DNA from: an uncultured Chitinophagaceae bacterium
GTDB lineage: Bacteria > Bacteroidota > Bacteroidia > Chitinophagales > Chitinophagaceae
DNA: 35,767 nucleotides
NCBI GenBank assembly: GCA_903895845.1
Contig: CAITVK010000119.1
Location: 1-35,767, forward strand
Reading direction: 5' to 3'
The notes under the pieces are model-generated. The model saw nothing but the letters and a program-made list of their open reading frames with translations. It made no database searches and was not told where the DNA came from. The translations under genes and the position numbers were made by a program. The stretch's first letter is position 1. Each line of letters begins with the position of its first letter. Shown in pieces: positions 24,464 to 31,041 of the stretch.

Positions 24464-24624
24464 GTCTTATTTTGGCACTCAAAATTGGTATAATTTAATA
24501 TTTTAGTGCTTCGTTTTGCTGCGTATGGATTCATCAGATAGTCTTCAACAGATAAATTCATTGCCCAATTAGCAAACCGATTAGTTTTTATTTGTTTATT
24601 TAACTTTCAATATTCAACTTTTAT

Positions 24625-25146
24625 ATGCGCAAATTTGGTTTGTATATACTGGCACTGTTGGTAATGGGTGCAGTCACTTCTTTCAAGAAGCCCTTGGATG
24701 ATGATGGTTTGTATCTGATAATCAGTAAAAGTAAATATGAAATCAGGTTGTATGATGCCAATAATAAGTGGAAAGCAACCTACCCTTGTGTGTTTGGAAA
24801 TGATGATCAGGGAGATAAACTAATTCAGGGAGACCGAAAAACGCCCGAGGGAACTTTTCATATCATAGTAAAAAAGGTACATCCAAAATGGGATAAATAT
24901 TTTGGTTTGGACTATCCCACACAAGACGATATTGATAAATTTAATACCAGAAAAGAGCAAGGTATTATTCCAAAGAATGCCAGGATAGGCGATGGCATTG
25001 GCATTCATGGAACTTGGCCGCACCAGGATTTTGTGATAGACACTTATCAAAACTGGACCAATGGCTGCATCTGTACCAAAAATGAATATATGGATGAGTT
25101 GTATAAGATGATTCCCATCGGTACAAAGGTCATTATAGTCAAGTAA
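24625..25146 (+). CDS. L,D-transpeptidase (YkuD) family protein
   Basis: A 173-residue exported enzyme of the YkuD fold, which cross-links peptidoglycan or attaches proteins to it through a catalytic cysteine. A hydrophobic N-terminus (FGLYILALLVMGAVTS) serves as signal or anchor. LIISKSKYEIRLYD begins the domain, DRKTPEGTFHI (70-80) is the usual substrate-side block, and IGIHGT (His128) with WTNGCICTKNEYMDEL (Cys148) form the active site. In the classical motif the residue two after the cysteine is arginine (SxGCxR). Here it is Cys150, as in the divergent TNGCIA-type subgroup. The hairpin beyond the stop is a probable terminator. Confidence 0.88.
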   Translation: MRKFGLYILALLVMGAVTSFKKPLDDDGLYLIISKSKYEIRLYDANNKWKATYPCVFGNDDQGDKLIQGDRKTPEGTFHIIVKKVHPKWDKYFGLDYPTQDDIDKFNTRKEQGIIPKNARIGDGIGIHGTWPHQDFVIDTYQNWTNGCICTKNEYMDELYKMIPIGTKVIIVK

Positions 25147-25154
25147 CAAATCTC

Positions 25155-25275
25155 GCCACAAAGACACTAAGACAAAAAGAAGCACCAAGAGGAAATAAAA
25201 CTGAAAGAGGAAACGAAGTAATTAAACTTTGTTTCCTCTTTTTTGTGCTTCTTATTCTCTTTCAGCCTTTGTGGC
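25155..25275. repeat. Nested palindromic intergenic element with CCACAAAG ends, copy 1
   Basis: GCCACAAAG (25155-25163) and CTTTGTGGC (25267-25275) are perfect inverted ends about 120 bp apart. GAAGCAC and GTGCTTC are nested inside them. At the centre the 13-bp stem GAGGAAACGAAGT / ACTTTGTTTCCTC (25208-25239, one mismatch) is followed by TTTTTT, so it can end transcription of the L,D-transpeptidase gene. A related element stands at 28984-29092. Confidence 0.65.
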
Positions 25276-25281
25276 AAAATC

Positions 25282-25917
25282 CTAGTCCCCTGCCATTTTA
25301 CTTACTGTAGCACTCCAGATGGGGGCATCGGTATCCAACCCCTTGTAGGCAGAGGCGAAAAAATAGGTAACTCCCGGCGTAAAACCAGCGAGGCTGATAC
25401 TAATGCCATTACTATGACGATGAAACCATTTGTTTTTATCTGCCGGCGTAGGGCCCAAAGCAGGATCCCAATAAGCGAATGTTGTTCCGTGAGTAGAAAA
25501 GGTGGTTGGTTTTTTTACGTGCAAGAAAAAAGTTCCAGCAATAGAAGTAGTCTCTACATGAAAGTCCTCTACAATGCCCATCACTTGGTGTTCGGCTTCT
25601 TTTGCCATCGGAAATTTACTACTCAAAGCTTTCACCCTGTCGCCACCGGCTTGGATGTTTACTTCATTTCCCAAATTCCTCAAATCATCCACCAAAACAC
25701 CTTTTGAAGTATTTTTATTGGTAGTATTTGTTTCATTCCCGTGTTTACAAAGGGCCAGATCGGCTTTATACGTTGTATTGGCGGATGCCACAGCTGCCAA
25801 TTCTGTAACCACCGAAAAATTGGTATTGGTGCTTGCACAGCCAATAATTACGGCGTCTGCAATTGGACCAATTTCTGTGTCGGTTGAATCCCCGAAATCA
25901 ATAATAACTTTATTCAT
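25282..25917 (-). CDS. Hypothetical protein with fibronectin-III-like C-terminus
   Basis: A 211-residue protein without a signal peptide. It begins MNKVIIDFGDSTDTEIG. The first two thirds are Ala/Thr/Asn-rich and helical-looking (VTELAAVASANTTYKADLAL, NTTNKNTSKGVLVDDLRNLG). The end, SLAFTPGVTYFFASAYKG-like (LAGFTPGVTYFFASAYKGLD), with TDAPIWSATVSKMAG, has the look of a fibronectin type III strand pair. Proteins of this layout, a helical bundle plus a Fn3-like end, are common and uncharacterised in Chitinophagaceae. The large protein at the right edge of the window and the 3' half of the ispG chimera have a similar flavour, without demonstrable homology. A 21-bp array lies directly upstream. 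Confidence 0.7.
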   Translation of the reverse strand: MNKVIIDFGDSTDTEIGPIADAVIIGCASTNTNFSVVTELAAVASANTTYKADLALCKHGNETNTTNKNTSKGVLVDDLRNLGNEVNIQAGGDRVKALSSKFPMAKEAEHQVMGIVEDFHVETTSIAGTFFLHVKKPTTFSTHGTTFAYWDPALGPTPADKNKWFHRHSNGISISLAGFTPGVTYFFASAYKGLDTDAPIWSATVSKMAGD

Positions 25918-25968
25918 ATTTTCTTTTTTTAATTGTAATTCAAATTTTTTACTTTCTTATGATCTGAC

Positions 25969-26178
25969 GAAAGTCATAACTTATGTAATGGAAGTTGAAA
26001 CTTATGCGACAAAAGTTGGAACTTTTATCACGGAAGTTGTAACTTATGTCACGGAAGTTCTAACTTAAGCTATTAAAGTTTGAACTTTTGTCGCAAAAGC
26101 TTAAGCTTATGCCGTAAAAGTTCCAACTTTTGTGACGGAAGTTGGAACTTATGCAGCATAAGTTGCAACTTAAATGAT
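25969..26178. repeat. Array of ten 21-bp tandem units, dyad-symmetric, type B
   Basis: Ten units of exactly 21 bp. The core is AAAAGTT-NN-AACTTTT followed by a 5-base spacer (ATCAC, GCGAC, GTGAC and similar). Units at 26011-26031 and 26116-26136 have perfect arms. In the unit at 26095-26115 the arms have changed together from AGTT/AACT to AGCT/AGCT, which keeps the dyad. The sequence is unrelated to the array at 11852-12103, but period, symmetry and location between divergent genes are the same. Confidence 0.92.
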
Positions 26179-26202
26179 GGAAGGCATACCAAATACGCCT
26201 TC

Positions 26203-26433
26203 CTATCTCGTCGGGGGAATGTATAAAATGAGGTGAGAAAAGTGGAAAATGCCAGTAGCAAAGGCTTTTTGGACGGTTTTTTCAAGGAAGGTTTCGCTAA
26301 AAGCGAAGCCTTCCTTAGTAGCAACCCGATAACTAGCAATTGTAAGCACTTGTAGCTTTTTTAATGAGGGTGTAATGTATGCTTTGTTTGGGGAATGGGA
26401 GGAGAAGATTTGGAAAGTTGTCAAATCTTGCAT
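26203..26433 (-). CDS. Doubtful 76-residue frame
   Basis: A minus-strand frame beginning MQDLTTFQIFSSHSPNKAY and continuing ITPSLKKLQVLTIASYRVAT. The YITPSL segment followed by a hydrophobic and Thr-containing stretch resembles the YxxPxL signature of lasso-peptide-like leaders, but the usual glycine is absent and there is no processing enzyme nearby. The frame contains the 15-bp inverted repeat at 26284-26316. No promoter is seen. It may be spurious. Confidence 0.2.
   Translation of the reverse strand: MQDLTTFQIFSSHSPNKAYITPSLKKLQVLTIASYRVATKEGFAFSETFLEKTVQKAFATGIFHFSHLILYIPPTR
26284..26316. repeat. Hairpin-forming inverted repeat
   Basis: AAGGAAGGTTTCGCT and AGCGAAGCCTTCCTT pair over 15 positions with one G-T mismatch around a 3-base loop. 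There is no T-run on either side, so it is not a standard terminator. It lies between the 21-bp array and the next promoter. Confidence 0.6.
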
Positions 26434-26475
26434 AATCATACCTCGAAAGAAAAAGAGGGATTTAAAAAAGAGATT

Positions 26476-26483
26476 TATATTTG
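26476..26483 (+). promoter_or_regulatory. -7 promoter element of the gene at 26513
   Basis: TATATTTG matches TAnnTTTG exactly and ends 29 bases before the ATG. No clear -33 element is seen. Confidence 0.5.
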
Positions 26484-26512
26484 AGCTGTAAATTTTTGGA
26501 AATACATATAAA

Positions 26513-27325
26513 ATGAAAATTCGAAGCTGCATGTCATTATCACTCTTAGGATTACTCTTTTTATTGTGTCAAGGCAATAAGCGGGTTACAGAGGATAGGA
26601 AAAACACATATCGACAAATCCTTCACGGTAACTGGATTCCAACAAAATATTATGAAGCTATAAAAAAAACAGGTTCGCCAATTAAATCATCAAAATTTAT
26701 TGAGGGTTATTCAGAATTATCAATTGATACAAGCAAAATAGTTGGAGATAGTTTATCCATTCAATACACAATGAGTGGTGGACACGAATGGGGGGATTTT
26801 TTAATTTGGTTTAGGAAAGGGCTAGCAATTAACTCCTTTCCCACTAATAGCTATGATATTTATAGTGACTTGAATGATTATAAAAACACTAGTTCCAATT
26901 TTTGTGAATTGGGATATGAAATAAACAAAACCGATACTTTTCTAGTACTATTTCATTATAGCAAGAATAAAAAGTTACTTGACAAATCCTATTTCACGAA
27001 AGTATCAGATTTTAAAACGTTTGTTAATTCATCATTAGTGGCAGGTAAATATACAAATCTGAATACTGGAAAGACTGTTGAGTTTAGTGATGCTGGAAAA
27101 GTAGTAGGGTTTGATAACTTTCAAGAATATTCGATTCAAACTGACTTTGTAGTGACCAGAGACAACAATATTGATAACATTTTTTTTGATGGTTACAATG
27201 AAACAAGCAAACGATTTGCATTTAAAATTAAAAAAGATACACTTGAATTGTATTCAACAAAATCAGACAGCGACGAAATAATGAGTATAGACAGTTTGAA
27301 ATACTCGCTATTACGGAAAAAGTAA
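26513..27325 (+). CDS. Hypothetical exported protein
   Basis: A 270-residue protein with an N-terminal hydrophobic segment (SLSLLGLLFLLC) that ends in a cysteine. The preceding residues (FLL) do not make a good lipobox, so secretion or membrane anchoring is more likely than lipidation. The mature part starts with a conserved-looking LHGNWIPTKYYEAIKKTGSP, as in lipocalin-like or DUF-type 'cost of function' proteins of Bacteroidota, and ends with strands DTLELYSTKSDSDEI. No domain is firmly recognised. Its promoter is at 26476. The next gene, 123 bp downstream in the same direction, also encodes a small exported protein. Confidence 0.68.
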   Translation: MKIRSCMSLSLLGLLFLLCQGNKRVTEDRKNTYRQILHGNWIPTKYYEAIKKTGSPIKSSKFIEGYSELSIDTSKIVGDSLSIQYTMSGGHEWGDFLIWFRKGLAINSFPTNSYDIYSDLNDYKNTSSNFCELGYEINKTDTFLVLFHYSKNKKLLDKSYFTKVSDFKTFVNSSLVAGKYTNLNTGKTVEFSDAGKVVGFDNFQEYSIQTDFVVTRDNNIDNIFFDGYNETSKRFAFKIKKDTLELYSTKSDSDEIMSIDSLKYSLLRKK

Positions 27326-27416
27326 TTTGCATACATTTCACAGCTACCTCATACGTTTCCCATGTGTCTTTAAATACAAACCTTAATAAAAAAATTAAGA
27401 TTTAAATGTAGGGGAA

Positions 27417-27424
27417 TATATTCG
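27417..27424 (+). promoter_or_regulatory. Candidate -7 element of the gene at 27449
   Basis: TATATTCG is one mismatch from TAnnTTTG and lies 24 bases before the ATG. It is the same octamer as upstream of the TlpA-like gene. Confidence 0.3.
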
Positions 27425-27448
27425 GGATTGAAAAATGAAAATTAAACA

Positions 27449-28045
27449 ATGAAGAAATTATTAGTTATTATCTTTTTATGTATCAAAATAACTTCTTTTT
27501 GTCAATCTACAACCGACCATTTTGCAGCTCAGAAAAAACATTATGCATTAATGGAGCTTGCACAGGAATACATAAATAAGAAAGATTTTAAAGTTGCAAT
27601 TGCATGTATTGATTCCGCTATAAAATTCCCAACTTTTTGCAAATGCGGAACATGTGTACATGAGAATTACTTTAACATTAAAATTCTCTATGCAGCGTGT
27701 TACAATGGTCAGGGGGATTTTAAAAGAACTATTGATTTGTTGAGTCCTGATATGCTAGACTTTGAAGTAAAAGAGGAGTTAGTTGAAAAGCTTTATGAAA
27801 GCTATTTGAAAGTATATAAAAAGGAAGAAATAAAGAATGAGTTTATAAATGCTTGCAATCCGCTAAACATAAATAAAGAATTATCCAGTTACGATGAGTT
27901 TCAATATCAAATAAAAATTTTCAGCCGTCCTGTGAGATTATATTATTCCTTGCCTCGAGATAAAAATACTGAGGAAGTGAAGAAGCTTGAATGTATAAAA
28001 CAGATAAAACAATCGAGGATATATAGTCTTGTGATGTCTGAGTAA
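27449..28045 (+). CDS. Hypothetical exported protein with TPR-like helices
   Basis: A 198-residue protein with a signal peptide (KKLLVIIFLCIKITSFCQ). The mature part begins with a TPR-like helix pair (YALMELAQEYINKKDFKVAIACIDSAIKF), then a cysteine cluster CKCGTCVHENYF (about 65-76), and a second helix-turn-helix (ILYAACYNGQGDFKRTIDLL). The paired CxCxxC cysteines could form disulfides or bind a metal. No enzyme motif is seen. It ends 36 bp from the convergent EamA gene. Confidence 0.65.
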   Translation: MKKLLVIIFLCIKITSFCQSTTDHFAAQKKHYALMELAQEYINKKDFKVAIACIDSAIKFPTFCKCGTCVHENYFNIKILYAACYNGQGDFKRTIDLLSPDMLDFEVKEELVEKLYESYLKVYKKEEIKNEFINACNPLNINKELSSYDEFQYQIKIFSRPVRLYYSLPRDKNTEEVKKLECIKQIKQSRIYSLVMSE

Positions 28046-28081
28046 TTCCCCACCCCGTTTCCAGTGTTATCACTATACGCT

Positions 28082-28945
28082 CTATTTATTCGCCAGATAA
28101 ACCCCAATCAGTATTACACCGAGGCAGCCAATTTCTAGGGGTGTCACCTGTTCTCCATAAACGACTCCCCAAGCGGCTGCAACGAAAGGAATGCCATAAG
28201 TAACCATTGTGGCAAACAAAGCACCCGCACGTTTAATGAGCCGATATAATAAAATGGTGGCGATGGCTGTGCCGCCCGTTCCTAAAACACAAGCTGCCGC
28301 TGTAGATTTAATGATGACGGATTGCCCTAATGGTCTTGCAAAATACCCCATAAAAAAGAGTATCAATACACAAGGAATAATCAATAACGAAAAGGCAATG
28401 GACGCAATATTGAGCGAACCCAAACCCGCCAGGCTCTTACTTACAAAGTTGGCATTGATGGCATACAATAGGGTGGCAAGGATAACTAGTAATACATAAT
28501 GCGCGTTGCCAATGTGTAATTGTCCATTGGGGGATACCAGAAAAAATAGTCCAATCAAGCCGATGAAGATGCCGGCTAGTTTCTTTGCAGTTGTTTTTAA
28601 CCGGAAGAAAAGCGTGCCAATGATAACAGCACAGAGTGGCGTGAGCGAATTGAGCATTCCCGTTAAGGCACTGTCCAGCTTGGTTTCTGCCACGCAAAAA
28701 AGGAAGGCAGGGAAGAAACTACCCATCAATCCAGATAAAAGAATGAGCCCCACTTTGTTGGTTGGTATCTGTTTGAAGGCTTTGTAGGCAAATGGAATCA
28801 GCACAATGCCAGCACTTAATATTCGTAAGGCAGCTACTTCGTAAGGGCTGAGTTGCTCCAGACCAATCTTCATCAGCAGAAAGGAACTACCCCAGATTAA
28901 GGATAAGATGGTAAACAATAACCAATTGATGAATTTATCCCCCAC
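28082..28945 (-). CDS. EamA/DMT-superfamily transporter
   Basis: A 287-residue inner-membrane protein with ten hydrophobic helices arranged as two EamA repeats (about 7-140 and 150-285). Signature strings are LIWGSSFLLMKIGLEQLSP near the N-terminus and, in the second repeat, AWGVVYGEQVTPLEIGCLGV ending in GVYLANK, whose EQVTP-like motif is characteristic. Members export amino acids, metabolites or drugs, and the substrate cannot be read from sequence. It stands alone on the minus strand, with the CCACAAAG element on its upstream side. Confidence 0.9.
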   Translation of the reverse strand: MGDKFINWLLFTILSLIWGSSFLLMKIGLEQLSPYEVAALRILSAGIVLIPFAYKAFKQIPTNKVGLILLSGLMGSFFPAFLFCVAETKLDSALTGMLNSLTPLCAVIIGTLFFRLKTTAKKLAGIFIGLIGLFFLVSPNGQLHIGNAHYVLLVILATLLYAINANFVSKSLAGLGSLNIASIAFSLLIIPCVLILFFMGYFARPLGQSVIIKSTAAACVLGTGGTAIATILLYRLIKRAGALFATMVTYGIPFVAAAWGVVYGEQVTPLEIGCLGVILIGVYLANK

Positions 28946-28983
28946 TACTAATTTTTAAACAATATTACGGAAATAAAGAGTTG

Positions 28984-29092
28984 ACCACAAAGGGCGCTAG
29001 GAAAATTCTTAGTGTAGGAAAAAGGATTTGCCACTAAGTACACCGAGGTTTTTCTTTGTGTGCTTTGTGTAAACCCTTGTGTTGTTTGTGGT
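28984..29092. repeat. Intergenic element with CCACAAAG-type ends, copy 2
   Basis: ACCACAAA (28984-28991) and TTTGTGGT (29085-29092) are inverted ends about 109 bp apart. The inside is rich in TTTGTGTGCTTTGTGT and CCACTAAGTACACCGAGG strings, close in theme to the element at 25155-25275 (CCACAAAGACACTAAG). It fills the divergent gap between the EamA gene and purA. Confidence 0.5.
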
Positions 29093-29193
29093 TAATCCTT
29101 TTTAACCTATAGATAATCCTTTATTCTCTTGTAGTAAAACAAACAAGTTGAATAAAAAAGTATTTCTATTTTTATTTGCAATAACACAACGCT

Positions 29194-29201
29194 TACATTT
29201 G
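29194..29201 (+). promoter_or_regulatory. -7 promoter element of purA
   Basis: TACATTTG matches TAnnTTTG exactly and ends 20 bases before the ATG. A TTTG at 29175-29178 may be the -33 box, although the 15-base spacer is short. Confidence 0.5.
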
Positions 29202-29221
29202 TCGCCTCTAAAAGAAAAACT

Positions 29222-30484
29222 ATGGTAGATGTAATACTTGGGTTGCAATGGGGTGATGAAGGAAAAGGTAAGATAGTAGACTTTTTCGCGCCGAATTATG
29301 ATATAGTAGCACGCTTTCAGGGCGGTCCCAATGCGGGGCATACGCTATATGTAGGAGATAAGAAAGTGGTGTTGCACCAGATACCTTCGGGCATTTTCCA
29401 CCAGAACATTACTAATATCATTGGTGGCGGTGTTGTTTTGGATCCTATTACCTTGAAAAGGGAGTGCGATACGGTGGCATCCTTTGGCATTGATGTAAGA
29501 AAGAACCTTTTCATATCAGAGCGTACCAACATCATTGTTCCTACGCACAGGGCATTGGACAAAGCAAGTGAAATGTCTAAAGGGGATAGCAAGATTGGTT
29601 CTACCCTTAAAGGAATTGGCCCTGCTTATATGGACAAAACAGGCAGAAACGCCATCAGGGTGGGTGATTTGTTGGATAAAAGTTTTACTTCACAATACAT
29701 TAAGCTTCGTTTGAAGCACCAGAAACTATTGGATAACTTTCATTTTATTGAAGATATCTCTAGTTGGGAAGATGAATTCTTTGAAGCATTGGAGTTTTTG
29801 AGAACCTTGAATGTGGTAAACAGCGAATACTTCATCAACAACGAAATAACAAAGGGCAAGAAGGTTTTGGCTGAAGGCGCACAAGGAAGTATGCTGGATA
29901 TTGACTTTGGAACATTCCCTTTTGTAACGAGTTCTAATACGATCTCGGCTGGTGTTTGTACTGGTTTGGGTGTTTCTCCCAAAAAGATAAATGAAGTATT
30001 GGGCGTAACCAAAGCTTATTGTACACGTGTGGGTAGTGGTCCTTTTCCAACAGAACTAGAAGACGCTACTGGCGAAGAATTGCGTAAATTGGGCAGTGAG
30101 TTTGGCGCAACCACCGGACGCCCTCGTCGTTGTGGCTGGATAGACCTGGTAGCATTGAAATATACCTGCATGATAAATGGGGTTACTAAGATTGTAATGA
30201 CTAAAGCGGATGTTCTGGACAGCTTCAAGGAATTGAATGTTTGTACTGCTTATAATATCAATGGGAAAGAGACTTCAGAAGTGCCTTTTCAGATATCTAA
30301 GGTAAAGATAGACCCTGTTTTGAAGGCTTATGAAGGCTGGCATTGCGATACAACCAAAATAAAAGATGCAGCAAATTTGCCGGCGCCTATGTCAAACTAC
30401 ATTGATTTTATCAATAATTTTGTGGGTGCACCGGTTAAATATGTGAGCAATGGTCCAGGAAGGGATCAGATTGTTTCATTATAA
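29222..30484 (+). CDS. purA: Adenylosuccinate synthase
   Basis: Joins IMP and aspartate using GTP to give adenylosuccinate, the committed step to AMP, in the cytoplasm. The 420 residues contain the phosphate loop GLQWGDEGKGKIVD (7-20; Asp12 catalytic), FQGGPNAGHT (His39 region), the IMP-binding GIGPAYMDKTGRNAIRVGDL, EGAQGSMLDIDFGTFPFVTS, TRVGSGPFPTE, GATTGRPRRCGWIDLV and the guanine-binding MTKADVLD. The length is normal. Its own promoter lies 20 bases upstream. The acidic protein gene follows 77 bp later. Confidence 0.97.
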   Translation: MVDVILGLQWGDEGKGKIVDFFAPNYDIVARFQGGPNAGHTLYVGDKKVVLHQIPSGIFHQNITNIIGGGVVLDPITLKRECDTVASFGIDVRKNLFISERTNIIVPTHRALDKASEMSKGDSKIGSTLKGIGPAYMDKTGRNAIRVGDLLDKSFTSQYIKLRLKHQKLLDNFHFIEDISSWEDEFFEALEFLRTLNVVNSEYFINNEITKGKKVLAEGAQGSMLDIDFGTFPFVTSSNTISAGVCTGLGVSPKKINEVLGVTKAYCTRVGSGPFPTELEDATGEELRKLGSEFGATTGRPRRCGWIDLVALKYTCMINGVTKIVMTKADVLDSFKELNVCTAYNINGKETSEVPFQISKVKIDPVLKAYEGWHCDTTKIKDAANLPAPMSNYIDFINNFVGAPVKYVSNGPGRDQIVSL

Positions 30485-30561
30485 AAAGAGAAAAAAAGAA
30501 AACTTTTTTTGGTAATTACAAATTTCATTTGAATTTTTACAGTCTAAAAACTTATTAGAAT

Positions 30562-31008
30562 ATGGCAATTAAATCTGATAAGGATGCTAAATCCACGACA
30601 AAGAAAAGTGGGGTAGAGGCTCCGACACCTAAAGTATCTTCGAAGAGTAAAAAGCAATTGGAAGAAGATGATGATGATTTAGATGATGAAGACGATGCAC
30701 CCGTGAAGAAAGGCAGTGCAAAGGCATCATCCAAAAAAGTAGACGATGACGACGATGAGGACGACATCGAAGAAGATGATTGGGAAAAGTCTGATGACGA
30801 TGATTGGGACCCAGACTTCGACGAGTTTGATATTCCTAAGTCGAAAGGCGGCAAGGCTCCTGCACCCAAGAAAGCTGCTGGAACCAAGAAGCCCGCTAAA
30901 GAAGAGGAAGAGGATGATTTTAATCTTGATGACGACTTCAGCGACTTCGACCTGTTTGGTAAAGGCGGTAAAAGCGGTTTCGATGATGATGATGACGATG
31001 ATTTTTAG
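30562..31008 (+). CDS. Highly acidic low-complexity protein
   Basis: A 148-residue protein made almost only of Asp/Glu blocks alternating with Lys/Ala/Pro/Ser blocks. It starts basic (MAIKSDKDAKSTTKKSG), carries acidic runs at about 35-45, 60-85 and 120-130, and ends in a run of aspartates closed by Phe. Aromatic residues occur in repeated contexts WE/WD and DFD. No fold is expected; it looks intrinsically disordered, like nucleolin- or RNA-polymerase-delta-tail-type sequences that bind basic proteins or nucleic-acid machinery. The frame is uninterrupted, starts with ATG, and lies in line between purA and the pabB-like gene. The opposite strand is open too, as expected from GAT/GAC-rich codons, and is ignored. 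Function unknown. Confidence 0.72.
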   Translation: MAIKSDKDAKSTTKKSGVEAPTPKVSSKSKKQLEEDDDDLDDEDDAPVKKGSAKASSKKVDDDDDEDDIEEDDWEKSDDDDWDPDFDEFDIPKSKGGKAPAPKKAAGTKKPAKEEEEDDFNLDDDFSDFDLFGKGGKSGFDDDDDDDF

Positions 31009-31041
31009 TCGTCGGGCAATACGATTTATTAATAATAAATA

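Noticed and set aside
30555-30887. Serine-rich minus-strand frame opposite the acidic protein
   Set aside because: The complement of GAT/GAC/GAA codons gives Ser/Phe codons. There is no promoter, and the plus frame continues the local gene direction.
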